DNA from: Calvatia gigantea
Lineage: Eukaryota; Basidiomycota; Agaricomycetes; Agaricales; Lycoperdaceae
Length of the DNA: 64,000 bases
NCBI GenBank assembly: GCA_025093985.1
Contig: JACAAK010000003.1
Location: forward strand, 2,480,001-2,544,000
Reading direction: 5' to 3'
The translations under genes were made by a program, and so were the position numbers. The notes under the pieces were generated by a model that saw only the letters and a program-made list of their open reading frames with translations, ran no database searches and had not been told where the DNA came from. Numbering within the stretch: the stretch's first letter is position 1; every line of letters begins with the position of its first letter. This document shows positions 47,396-58,790 of the stretch, in pieces.

Positions 47396-47771
47396 ACATC
47401 TTCTTGTTCTCCGATCGCTGTCGTACACTCTTTGTAGTGTCTAATTTCCTTCATATTACCTTTTCGTGGGTCAGAACCTCCCTAGACCCCATCTTTAAGT
47501 CATCTGTGAGAAGCTGCTGACAATGTATTTGGTGTCCATTCGTTTACATTCCCTTCGCGTTTCATCGTCTCCTTTTCACAGCTACTCTAGTTGTATCCAC
47601 ATTCGTTAACATTATTGCAGGGTTTTAATTGACATCGTTGAATAAACGAGTATTCGAGTTGATTATTTTGAACACAACGGGATGCAGAATAAAAGCAGAG
47701 CCCAAGCAGCAAATTAGATAGTACATGAGGTATTGTGAGTTAGGTCACCACGAGCTCCGCTGGCAAATCTT
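47396..47771. other. Intergenic between convergent genes
   Basis: 3' flanks of the RhoGEF gene and the amino acid permease. T-rich on the left, no gene or repeat seen. Confidence 0.55.
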
Positions 47772-50202
47772 CTACATCTGTTTCCCAAATTTAGATCGTG
47801 TAGCTGAACGATACTACAAAGAAAAACTCACCAGCCACTGCCAAAAGGCCTCAAACTTATTCCTGGGAGGTGGATCGTCATAGCTGAAATCATCATGAGC
47901 TAAGGAAGGACGGGAATTTCAGATGGGGAGACGTACGTATCTGCCTCAATCTCCGCTAAATTGGAAACAAAATCCATGTCTTGAGGCCTGACGGGCCCTT
48001 GTCTGTAATATATTCTGGCTGAAACATACATGATAGGGAAGAGGGCCAGAGGAAGGTAGTTCGTGATAAACGTGGCATGGTCCCAGTTACCCCGGAGGAA
48101 GACCTTCCACCCGCTCGTCTGGCCAGAACTGTCAACACAACCCTTGCAGCGAAAATAAAGTGACTCACGATGCAAATCAAGAGGGTGAAGGCTAGTCCAT
48201 ACCAAGCGGCAAATGGTTGTAGTTTGGAGGCAAATGGTAGAGTTGTCCGATCGATCCCATGAGCCTTCAATCCGCTATGGAATCGGACATATGTAACGCA
48301 GATACCAAACCACGTCATAAGACCAGCCACAGCAGTCATGTTGGCGAACCAACCGAACACCTTCCCTGCACCTCCTGATACGCTCATGTAACCCAATACG
48401 GCAAAGAGAGCACAAAAAGTGACGGCGACGTATGGTAAGCCGTTCCTGGTCGTCCTCATGAAGATCTTTGGGGCATTTCTAGCAATAGCGAGACCATCTG
48501 ATTTACTGTTTAGTGAGTTGTGTCAAAGGCGATGAGTCGAACATACAGATGGCACGAGAGCTCGTATAAAGATCGCTAGAAGCAGCAGACCATGCAGAGG
48601 TCAAGAGGCAGGCATTTATAATCTATGAGTGGGAGGAGTAAGCCCACCAGAGCAGACCGCGAAACTACGTAACTCACATGGGGTAAGATTTTGATACCGG
48701 CATTTTTAATGGCAATAACGAATGGCGAGGATGCAGCGGTTCCATCGGTCAAATCCAAACCACGTGAATTCGAGGGAACTAATAAGCCTATTATGATAGT
48801 GCCTCCAATGTAGAACAAGAGGATACCTGTTTGCGAGACGGTGAGATAGAAGATGGAGGTTACAAAAGTCTTTGACTTACGAATATAGACACGCTTGATA
48901 GCACGTGGAATATTACGCCTCGGATTTTTCGCCTCACCAGCCGCGATCTAGGGTGATTACAATCAATACCACGAATTGGTACAGTGTCTCATTTTGCGTA
49001 CCGCGACTATCTCGGTACCAATGAAAGAGAAGGCTGCCTGTGTCATGACCGCCCACCAACCGAGAAATTGACCCTTCGCGCCAGCGATACCAGTGAAATT
49101 GGACGAAAGGTCCAGGGTGCTTCCAATATCTGAACCCAAGGCGATCGTGATTAGGTCCGCCTTGTAGTCGACATAAGTCAGTAAGCAAGTCCCTGCGAAC
49201 AACTTGAAACCCACCTCCAAGGTCAAGGACGATCCCAAGTATTATTAAACCGACGATAGTTATGACTTTAATGGATCTAGTATCGGTTGTTAATATTATG
49301 CTTCATGAGGAGATGAAGATACCTTACGCAAAAATGAATTCAGCTTCGCCATATGCACCTAAGCAAGATGTAAGCCAAATTCAAACCCTCACTGAAGGAG
49401 TTCGCCTGCCTGCTCCGAAGAAATTTATGACAATTACGACCACCATCGTCACCGTGATCCAGGCTGCCGGATTGATGTCGGAGTTCCAAAACTCAATTAA
49501 TATTGCAGCAGCGGATAGCTCTGCGGGAAGGATAATTGTCCAGTTATACCTGTAAGATCAAAGCTTAGCAGAGCTCGACACGAAGGTTAGGGAATTCCTA
49601 CCAATAATTCCAACCCATAGTGAACGAAAGAGCGGGGTCAACGAACCGCTCTGCCAAACGGATGTGACCACCAGGAATTGGCAAAAAAGCGACCATTTCA
49701 CCCAAGGATATCTAATTCAAACTGTCAACAGCCAACCGAATTTTCCGTATCGGGGTAGACGTACCATGACAGAGTAACATATGGAGCCCATAATAATGTA
49801 CCCAAGCAATAAACCTAGACATCATGTGAGGTTAGACTTGTGATGAGGAGGGGAGGGACGTCTGGAGCCACACACCGACGGGTCCACCATTCTGCAACGC
49901 TGTAGCTGTGCCCAAAAATAAACCTAATTGCTTTATGTCAGAAGAAGTTCACCAAAGGAGTACAAGTGAGACTTACCAGTTCCAATAACACCACCAATAC
50001 TAAAGAATGGTATATGATTAAGTCCGGGTATCAGAGCATGGCCAAAGGCGCACCTGATCATAGCTATATGGCGATTTTTTAGCTGACGTACGAGCTTGCC
50101 GTCTCCAGCCCCAAATCCACCCTTGGATGCCCTCTCAGAAGATTCAATGTCGGAGCCATTGGTGTTATACGCGGTGACGACAGCATCCTTCTTTTCATCC
50201 AT
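47772..50202 (-). CDS. Amino acid permease, yeast amino acid transporter (YAT) family
   Basis: A 12-helix plasma-membrane amino acid/H+ symporter of the APC superfamily. ATG 50202 opens MDEKKDAVVTAYNTNGSDIE and leads to KLVRQLKNRHIAMI, then, after introns, SIGGVIGTGLFLG. Later blocks include WWAVMTQAAFSFIGTEIVA, AAGEAKNPRRNIPRAIKRVY and NACLLTSAWSAASSDLYTSS. RNGLPYVAVTFCALFAVLGY and a long hydrophobic end follow. The end DDPPPRNKFEAFWQWL is joined by a GTGAGT intron to ATG TAG, giving the common ending FWQWLM, with the stop at 47772-47774. In-frame ATG 50292 would add 30 residues. At least ten exons are present. The substrate cannot be told from sequence. Confidence 0.87.
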
Positions 50203-50343
50203 GGCGGGGCACAAGTAGTAGGAACGAGCGCGGCCAGTAAGGGCATGGGAACTGCGAAGGAGATTTTTAAAGGGCTTCTGAGGGCGTGACAAAATTGACG
50301 CACCCCGCGCATATGGAGTCTCAGGTCGGTTCTCTAATCCAAC

Positions 50344-50360
50344 CGGCCCAAGTTGGGCCG
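50344..50360. repeat. Interrupted palindrome upstream of permease
   Basis: CGGCCCAA and TTGGGCCG flank a single G, making an 8-bp inverted repeat. It lies about 140 bp upstream of the permease ATG; a similar half-site (GGGCCAA) follows near 50387. It could be a binding site for a dimeric zinc-cluster regulator, by analogy with CGG-type sites; this is inference only. Confidence 0.6.
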
Positions 50361-50663
50361 TAGGGAGATCTCCACTTGTGGGCCAAACCGGCCAAGCGAC
50401 AGATTAAGCATCCATCCCTCGTGGTTTTAACGGTTGATGAGGTACTGGAGTGCAAAATCAGCTACCGAGTGTCTCACGAAATATCATAGATGTCAAGAAG
50501 GTACAAGTCGGAACCAAACCACTCAGTACCTATGAAATATGTCGTGCAACCGGACTGAGATATTTTTGGGCGCATGAGGAGCCTTGTGGGACAAGAGCGC
50601 CTCGAGAACGTGGACGGAAAAGTCATGTTCCGCAGACAGCGGGTTTTGCCGGGATATTCGGCG

Positions 50664-50688
50664 TTCGCTACATTCGCTACATTCGCTA
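50664..50688 (+). repeat. 9-nt tandem repeat, 2.8 copies
   Basis: The unit TTCGCTACA is repeated exactly twice, followed by a 7-base partial copy. Its context is non-coding. Confidence 0.9.
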
Positions 50689-53126
50689 GATCCAAGTGTG
50701 ACCCACCAGCCTGGAATCCAGAATCCAACCCCTTTGGTCCTCCGAATCCAACGCGTTATTTCACCCCCAGGATATGCCACCGATGTTTCCAACCCCCAGT
50801 CTTTCGCCACCCGGCAGCCGAAGAACCCAGGAAGACTCTACTTCTCGGCCATTTTGCCCTCGGCTCCAGGACAAATCATACCTATAACAAGATCAATCTT
50901 CATCTTCAAGAAGGCACCCAGTGGGGACAGGCCAAGGGCCTATGTCTATGTTGAGACACCTTCCCTGGACACGAGGATTAAGATCCCCCATGTCTGACTT
51001 GGCAAGATCGATTCTGGGTTGTGCGACGGAAAATGGTGGATAACTGGAACTCATTGTTTGCCGTCGACTCTTCTTGGAATGCATACCGTCGGTTACCTCA
51101 ACATTCTAAATTCCTTGGTTTCGCCCCAACCAGGCAAAAAATCGCACGGCTTTGGAGACGAACACCAAGTGTAATAGGTGGCAAACCTGGGCGAACGGTA
51201 GCCTTGTCCGATGCAGCCCTGGACTTGTCATCTCTCAAAGAAAAATAAATCACAAAGGACGGGAGACTGATATGAACCAGCCCATCAAACCCAGTAACTA
51301 CCGCGGAACTCGTTGATGCAACACGGCCAGCACATATGGGTTGCGTTATTAACCAAATCGAGTAGAGAAGCGAATGAATGAACTAATCACGTCAGAGGTT
51401 GCCGTAACTGCAGCAGATGCAAATTAGCCGAGACTGAATAATCACGAGCCATCGGTATCAACGAGGCAACCCGAAGTACGACATGTATACAGGTTCGCAA
51501 ACAATGTTCCCGCCATCGCAGCTATAGCGACCCCAAACCATGCCAAGGACAAATCACGTACGTCTTGTACGGGGTGCCTAGGAAGTGAATGGGTGGACAG
51601 GTTCGTCAAAGAGGCGACTACTCCTCCAGGCTGCATCGTCTCCACCACTACCCAGTCACTGTAACATGCGAACAGACACGCATATGAATCCATAGTATCA
51701 GAAAAGACGCTTTTATGGAAGACACCGCAACGAGGAAATAACGCAGCCACCGTCAACCATATCATTTTTGCCGGCATGGTTCAGTGCAGAACAGGAAACG
51801 GATACTGTGAGGACTACTACATATCAGCTGTCCCTTCCCAGAGCATAAAATACTTGTGTGGTGCAAACCCCCAAACACGGGAACACACCCGCCTGTGTCG
51901 CGTCGACAAAAGCCACGATACATACTCTGGAACATCCCATGATCTTGAAAACAATTTCTCCTAGTCCGAAAGACACCCGTTATTAATGACCTTTTGCTTG
52001 ACAGAGGGGGAGGGTACTGAGGAGGATGAGGGGTAGCTAACCGATTGCTATTCACATACCACCTTGGCATACAATCACTTTAGTATCCCCTTCACTCCGC
52101 ATATATTTATATGTATCAATTTTCAACCTCTCCATGCTCCAGGCGGATATATTTGCAATTCAGTGTTCTAAACATGACTACATTGCTGTAGCCACAGTGC
52201 AGAGGCGAATGACAGTGGTGCCTTGACGAACTACACCTGAACCAGTTTCTAACCGGGATCCATGCCGTTACATTAGAAAATATATGACGGGGTGTCTCCG
52301 AAAATGTCTGGCGAGCCTCTGTCGGAGATTCGTAGCCTCATGGGAGCGATCTATTCGGTTGACATAAAAACCTAGGAAGGCGTTAGGTGGGCACCTTCAA
52401 CTATATCAGTCCCCATGTAAAAATTGCGCCCAGGGGTCAAAAAGAGGAAGTGAGGAATCGCCGCATCGAGCCTTCAAACTTCAAGATCGACTGCATGAAC
52501 CAGGGGTTTTCCAATATGAAATCTAATTTAGTGCGACGATTGACGATAAATAGCGACGTTATCAGATGGAACCATAAGAACCGTGGGTTATGGTGCCGTT
52601 CCTGCGCATATAGCGGGGGTATGATAAACCAGTTACAAGTCATAATTACATCAATGATTCCATTCCAACCCCTCTTGCCGAATATGTTAATGGTGACTTA
52701 TGAAGGGTCATCGGAAGGGCAGAGCACCTTGCCGGTCCGGTGTGACTTGCGGGAATGGAACGTTTACTGACAGATCTCGCGTTGTTTGGTCATAGTCGCA
52801 TCTACTTCTATCTACTTGCAGCAAAATATCCCAGGTTGGTTGGTTCTGGAATATCACATGTAAGGTTTAAAATAACTGAGTAGAAACATCTGTGCATAAA
52901 TCCGGCAGGCCAACTAATCTACAAAATAATATAGAGCGACGTGGCAAGATTTGAGGTGAGACTAGGTGAGAGTTGGGCGGAAGGCAACGGTAAGGTAGTG
53001 TCCGAAATAGACTGTTCGGTCTTGTATCGTTAGAGCCAAGATGGGCACAACAAGATAATATGGTAGGTGTTTGATTTATAAGAATAGTGTATGTCTGTGT
53101 AGATCGGATACGGAAAGAGTTGGTCT

Positions 53127-55830
53127 TCACCAGAGACCGACAATGCCTCTTATTTTGCTTGCAATCGTGAGAATGGAGCTAGGTAGTCGTCCGGCACCTA
53201 CTCGTGTCATTCCCATTGAGGTAGGCTCTTGCCAAAGCCTCGGAGTCTCCGTTGAAGTATGAGTGGTAATAAGAGCTGAAGGCGGGAGAGGACCTACAGG
53301 CCGGACAGGTTGTGTGGGCTCGTCATAGACCAAGTCTATCGACTCAAACGAGTCTGTCGTAGCCAATGACTCTCCGCCCGACTGTAAGGGGGTAGTCTCC
53401 CGTAGCTGGCTTGCGCTGCCATGTACTCGATTCGCGACGCTTGATGTCAAACCGTGGGAAGTGGCAACCGAGGTTAAGACTTGTATGCCCAGCGGATTTC
53501 CCTTATTATTGGGGGTAGATAGTGAGGGACTAGCACCAACCTGTACAGACTTATTTGATGGTTTGCCGAAGTCTGTCGCGCGCGGGTCATATTCAGCTAG
53601 TGGGCTCGTGGGCAGTTGTTTGGCCATTGAGCCAGCACTTGAAGGGGCAATGCCAACCCATTTGGTAGTTTGGGAAACTTTATCGGAATGCGAGTTGCCG
53701 TGAATAACTTGAATTGGGCCTTCTGCAGAAACCTTCGGGGATGGTATCGAGGGACCAGCGACAGGCTGGGAAGAGGGGCGTAATCCCCGGGTGGAAGAAC
53801 GTGTCACACGCCGTGGCTGAGCAGCCCGACGCGCTTCCACTGGTGGAAGACGTCGGCAAGTTAGTATCAAGTGAATCACCCTCCCAAACAGTCGTTTCTG
53901 ATCGGCGGAGTCGCTTTGGTTGGCGAATATCGTTCTCACGAGAGTCACCATCGTCAGCCTGTCGCCGTTTCCCCAATACTCGTTCACTTAAGCCGCCGCT
54001 TCCTTCCTCGCTATCGCCATCGCCGTAATCTTTGCGATGCTTTTCGGAACGAGCACAAGAAGACCGCCAAGCAGAAAATAGTTCCTCATAGTTGACTTTG
54101 GGGAGAATTTCTGGGCATGTGCTGCGTGATGCTGGGCTGTATGTAGCTGATCGCGCTTCAAGTCTACGTTCATTTTGGGCAAAAGGATGCTCTGGTTGGG
54201 GGGTCAGGGCATGTGAAAGTATAAATTATGCTGGGCTTACCGGGTTTTTCGTGTTCGCGGGAGGTTCTAGGAACTTGACGTTTCACTCCTGGGGGAAGAG
54301 GCGATCGGACTTCGCCTCTCGTTCCATCGTCATGTTGTGTTACGGCCAGGAAGCGAACTCTTTTGGTGGATGAATCTTCGTCAGAATCATCAGATTGGAT
54401 TTCCCTCAGTTTGCGTTTTCGGAGATTATATCTCTGACCCGCTCCCCGATTTGCGGGGTCTCTATCAATGACAGCAATAGGCCCCTTACCCGACGGAGGT
54501 GCGGGGGGCCCTGGCAGAGATGTAATACGTGACGAGGGGTTCTTTTTGATGCGTCTATCCGGCTCATCTAATTCGAGCAGGAATTTGTTGAGATGGTGCT
54601 CGAACTGCTGAACAGATTGGCCAGGAACAACAAACCGTGCTGGCTTCCAATCGTCTGGCACCAACCAAGTGAAAGGATCAACAGGAGGTTCGAGGGAGAC
54701 AGTGTATGGTGCTCTGTCATACAATTTTTTGCTTCTGTTTTTGCGTGGTGGCTGGATTTGGCGCAAACCATGCCTGTTCTCCCATGCAGCGAGCTCCTTC
54801 TCCCTAGCGCCTAAATAATCCAGCTTGTAATGAACTTCCCGCATCTCCATTTTGAAATCCTGGGGTGTAGCTAAGCGAAGTCCCACCCGAGATTCGCTCC
54901 TGTCTGACCGGCTCTTTTCAAAATTCATGATCTTGACCTGACCATCCCCTCCGATTAGAATGTTGGCGAGAGTTACGCTTCCGTGGAGGACCCCCTGACC
55001 ATGCAGCTGGTGATAAGCGTCCAAACAGCGGCGCTTCAGAACAATGGGCATATCTGGAGATGCTTGTATCCAGAAAGAATGATGAGGAATATCGTAAGTC
55101 ATCTGAATCCCTTCGATATTGCTATGAATGCCAATGAGGGCCGGGACAATGGTGCCGTGAAGTGGCCGAAGTTGACCCTTGTGGAGCCACACCTAATGAA
55201 TAGCCTCAGTTTGCAAGTGAGACGGCTAAAGAAACTAAACCACCAAACCTCGCTGAAAAATCCCTCCCATTGGGATCCCCGGGGCCATCTAGAGCGGCTC
55301 ATGAACTTATGTCCCAAAGAGTTATCACAAATTACCCACAATTTCCGCACGTAGGTGATGCGCTCATTGTACATTCGTGCTGTTCTAACACTCAACGAAT
55401 ACCGTCGATCGGCTAAGAAACTCGTGAGGCCAGGCCACAAGGTAGGCAATGATGACATACAAGAGATGGAGATTTGTTCGGAACGATCTTCAAATGGTAC
55501 TTGGTAGGTCCAATGCCACCTACCCTTTGGCATGTATATGGATGCCATTAATCCTGTGGCATCCACACTCCTTGTCGCGTTTTTTTGTTGCCGCTCAAAA
55601 ATGGCGCGGTAGTTGATGTCGGCTTGTTGAGAGGGCGCAGAGACATCCGGGGAATTGTCTGTTATTGCTGGAGCAGAATCAATCCATAAAGGTGTGTAAG
55701 GCGCAAAAAGTGCACGAAAGAAGGGCGAGGGTTGATTCGATAGTGACGAGAGTCTCGGTGATTTTGATTGCCAGGCAGCGCAAGGGCAATATTGAGTTGT
55801 GGGTAGTAACGGGCGATATATCACTTCCAT
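53127..55830 (-). CDS. Protein-kinase-like protein with degenerate active site
   Basis: From ATG 55830 the first exons (MEVIYRPLLPTTQYCP, FERQQKNATRSVDATG) lead to a kinase-like fold. After an intron at about 55192 it reads VWLHKGQLRPLHGTIVPALI, then RCLDAYHQLHGQGVLHGS and VTLANILIGGDGQVKIMNFE. The catalytic-loop pattern HGD...N appears as HGS...N, and DFG as NFE, so the usual catalytic and metal-binding aspartates are absent. This resembles kinase-like proteins expanded in Agaricomycetes. A coiled, charged middle (YLGAREKELAAWENRHGLRQ) and long Lys/Arg/Ser-rich sequence follow, including RYNLRKRKLREIQSDDSDED. Further introns lead to the last exon (53127-about 53890). Substrate binding is unknown. 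Joining of the 3' exon is inferred from continuous open frames and composition. Confidence 0.65.
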
Positions 55831-56097
55831 TCTGTGGGCGATGTTAGGAGGAAGAAGGTAAAGAAATGGGAGGGTGGCTACGACCGGTGGCAGATAAATG
55901 CATCGTGCGCGGCAACAGCATGGACCTTGTACTCCCGAACAAAGACACGCTTGTGCATGACCGCCACAATGCGTAATCACGTGGTGGGCTAACAATAGAC
56001 ACCCCGATCTCCACACACACAAAGTTCACAATCAGTAAGTATATATTCTTTCTCGGGTGGCTCAACAAAATTCACAATGGAGTGAATGATACTTGGA

Positions 56098-57044
56098 TTA
56101 AGAAAAATAGGGAAATGAAATAATAGTTGGAGATGGCGATGGTATACAGTCAAGAGAGAATGTCCGTGAGGCAGAATGTGACGGTGCCGGATCGTGTTTG
56201 GTACCAGTGATATTAGTGGACGGAGCGCGGTGAGCCCAACTACCATTCCGTTCATATTCGTCTAGCGACGTGTAGGCGTTGGCTGCTGTGTCTTCAGTTT
56301 GTGTCCGCAATTGTCTTTCCGCCAGCCACACCTCCAAAGATGTAGACTCAATTGAGGAGAGTGTGGTGATAGAATCATCGATTATATTGGACACAGGTAC
56401 CACGGGAGTATGTGTTGGGGGTGGCGTGTGAAGGGGTGAGTATAGTGAGCGAAGGCGTTTCAAAACCAGGCTCAGCACCCTGCGAGTTAAAGAAATTTGA
56501 CCTGAAGCGAGGGGTAAGGCAGGTTCCGTGCCAGACACCTTGACCCATTCCTTGAAATCATCAGGGGGGATCCTCTCGCTAGTCCCAAGAGTATCGGTGG
56601 AAGCTAAGATACACTGCCGCTGATCCTCGGACCAGGGAACGTACGGGCTATTGGGATGAGTAACTGAACGGATCCTGATATCAGTCCAACTAGGTCGGCG
56701 CGTTCTGGCAGACTGACAAGCACCACCTTGAAGGCGGATGTCGTGAATCTCCCAGAATTCCTTTTCCAGAGAGAGAGATAGGGCAGGTAATGTGAAAGGA
56801 GTTTGGGTCGGAACCGCAGGGATGTTGTGATGATGGTGCGCCTCGGCCAAAGATGCGTCGGGGTTCTAGTACAAAATCAGATAGTGCTCAATCCCGATAA
56901 ACCTCTTCATACTGGCATATTGGTAATGCTTTCCATCTGTAAGCGTCGTCCAGCGACGTCCTTTCTCAGCTTGGGGTTATTCTCGGACACATGGGTGCAA
57001 TGGTGGTGAAATGATGATCGAAGAACATTGGATGGAATAGGCAT
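56098..57044 (-). CDS. Hypothetical protein
   Basis: No family recognised. ATG 57044 opens MPIPSNVLRSSFHHHCTHVS, continuing ENNPKLRKDVAGRRLQMESI. A GTATGA donor after NMP and an acceptor at about 56868 join this to NPDASLAEAHHHHNIPAVPT. The second exon, of about 250 residues, includes EKEFWEIHDIRLQGG, SWTDIRIRSVTHPNSPYVPW and SLEVWLAERQLRTQTEDTAA, and ends with the stop at 56098-56100. A weak helix-prone segment is present (RRVLSLVLKRLRSLYSPL). No signal peptide or membrane segment is clear. Continuous frame and a plausible intron are the only evidence for a gene. Confidence 0.5.
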
Positions 57045-58790
57045 AAGGTTGTGTGGGTGCAGGAATGCGTGATAATGTTGATTCAGGCCGCCATCCAGGC
57101 GTTTGTTTCAACGAGAGAAGTCAAATGGTATGGTATTCCTTGGTTGCCGCTCCACACGAATTTGAACCGGAATGCACGTGGATGACGTCAAAGGGGTGTG
57201 GGGACCTCCTGAGGAGCCCTGCAGTGGATTTCTACTGTCTCTCAATCCTAAAGCTGCCAGAGGCCTCTCAGTCGTCAACATTATTGGTAAAGCCTATGGT
57301 GTCTTGGCGAATCCACAGTATTTTCATCATCAGCACGTGCGGGCAAGGGCGTTATACAATGACCATGACCCCCAAAACACATGCCCATTTTGAAGCCTGG
57401 AAAGAAATCTGGAACAAGTGAGGAAAGGTATGAATATTTCCTCTTGGACTCCATACTGTTCGTAAATAAAAATCGAGAAAATTAATAGTCAGCCAAAAGA
57501 CTTTTGTCCGTCACTCAGTACGTACTAGCCAGGCTCGTGTCCCGTCAATGACGCATTAACATCTTGATTAACCACCAATCACAAAACTGCAAGCACTGCT
57601 GTGACCTCGTGTGACCCAGTTTGAAACTGGTACCTGCCGGTATTTTTGCTCCCGCGTCGGTAGTCCGTTTTCAATACCTTCTCAAATTTCCCCAGTTACC
57701 GAGGAAACTGTGTCTCATAACATGTCAAAATTATGAAGAGTTTGGACCAGTGGGTGAATTTTTAGAGTACAGTTAAAAACAACGTTTGAAACTCTCAGGC
57801 TGGTGTTAGGTTCGTCTATCGTGTTCGTTGCGCCTCCGATCCCTGGAACCATTTTCGAGCCACGAACCGCCTTGCTTTCTTCTCTTTCTTTTAGGATTAT
57901 TCCACTACGATTATTGAACCCAAAACATTTTACATCCAGCCCGCCGCTGATTCCCCCATTCAACAAGCCCCCGCCAGCAAGTCGGAACATACATCTCGCT
58001 GAGTCTATTTATCTTATCCACTGCCTTAGACTGTAGATTAAACTCATGACATCTTCACGCCTTGTGATATATCAAATAGAGAGTCTGAACAAACAGACAG
58101 AACGCCCGTAGTCCCATCCTTCCGCCCGGGTCGGCGCGTGACAGGGATGACAGGAATACCCGGATGGGCAAACGTAACTGTTTTCACCGTCATTCTTGAC
58201 TTCAGGAGCAACGATTCTGCTCAACCACGTACCGCCGATAATTCCTCGAAGGGAATTCATGCCTACACGTCGCCTCAAGTCACACGGTGTAACTCTGACC
58301 TGAATAACAGGTACCATATCTGACGTCATTCTTGAAGTTCATGGTCATTTCCTTTCTTGAATCATCGAATCACCCCCAGGACAACCGTTCTCTACCAATA
58401 TATCTTCGTAATGTGAACTCTGAATGTTAAAATAGACTGGTTACTTCAAGGTCCATTCCGAGGTACTTCGGACTTTTCGGTGCAATACATTTGATCATTT
58501 GGTATTTTCAATCCGAATGTCTCTCTATGTCTCTGCAAAATCTCGGACTTTCACAAGCGCACACATTTAACTGGCCTAAATCGTTACATAGAAGGCTCAC
58601 CATTTGTTCGTACCGTCCAGTGACCTCTGACTACGCGATTCGCGCCTTCCATGTTCGCCGATTCTTCGGTATTTGGTATGGGACACCGTAATTTCTCCGG
58701 CCTATGCACTTCTCAAGGTCAATCATTTCTACTATAAAATGACTACCTGAGCGTCCTTGTACACACAACGCTGGCGCGTGACGGTCCGTC
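57045..58790. other. Intergenic, upstream of GH74 gene
   Basis: About 1.7 kb without a supported gene. Plus-strand frames at 57053-57421 do not show family character. An inverted repeat CCAGTTT-G-AAACTGG lies at 57616-57630. The last 60 bases contain a TATA-like box. Confidence 0.5.
58733..58738 (+). promoter_or_regulatory. TATA-like box of the GH74 gene
   Basis: TATAAA lies 53 bases upstream of the ATG, within the usual range for fungal TATA-containing, strongly regulated secreted-enzyme genes. There is no transcript evidence. Confidence 0.5.

Larger units (their letters stand above)
50203..53126. other. Gene-poor interval of about 2.9 kb
   Basis: No gene can be supported here. Near the permease start is an interrupted palindrome (50344-50360). 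A 9-nt tandem repeat sits at 50664-50688. On the minus strand, two overlapping frames between 51442 and 52070 have mixed hydrophobic character (for example LAWFGVAIAAMAGTLFANL) and might be remnants of a small membrane-protein gene, but no family motif or splice pattern convinces me. The rest, to 53126, shows nothing recognisable. Confidence 0.5.

Noticed and set aside
57053..57421. Plus-strand open frame of 122 codons next to the hypothetical gene
   Set aside because: Two frames overlap here with no consistent coding pattern or family; it also overlaps the start region of the opposite gene.
57616..57630. Inverted repeat CCAGTTT-G-AAACTGG as a mobile-element end
   Set aside because: No matching partner, target-site duplication or transposase is visible nearby; a 7-bp arm can occur by chance.
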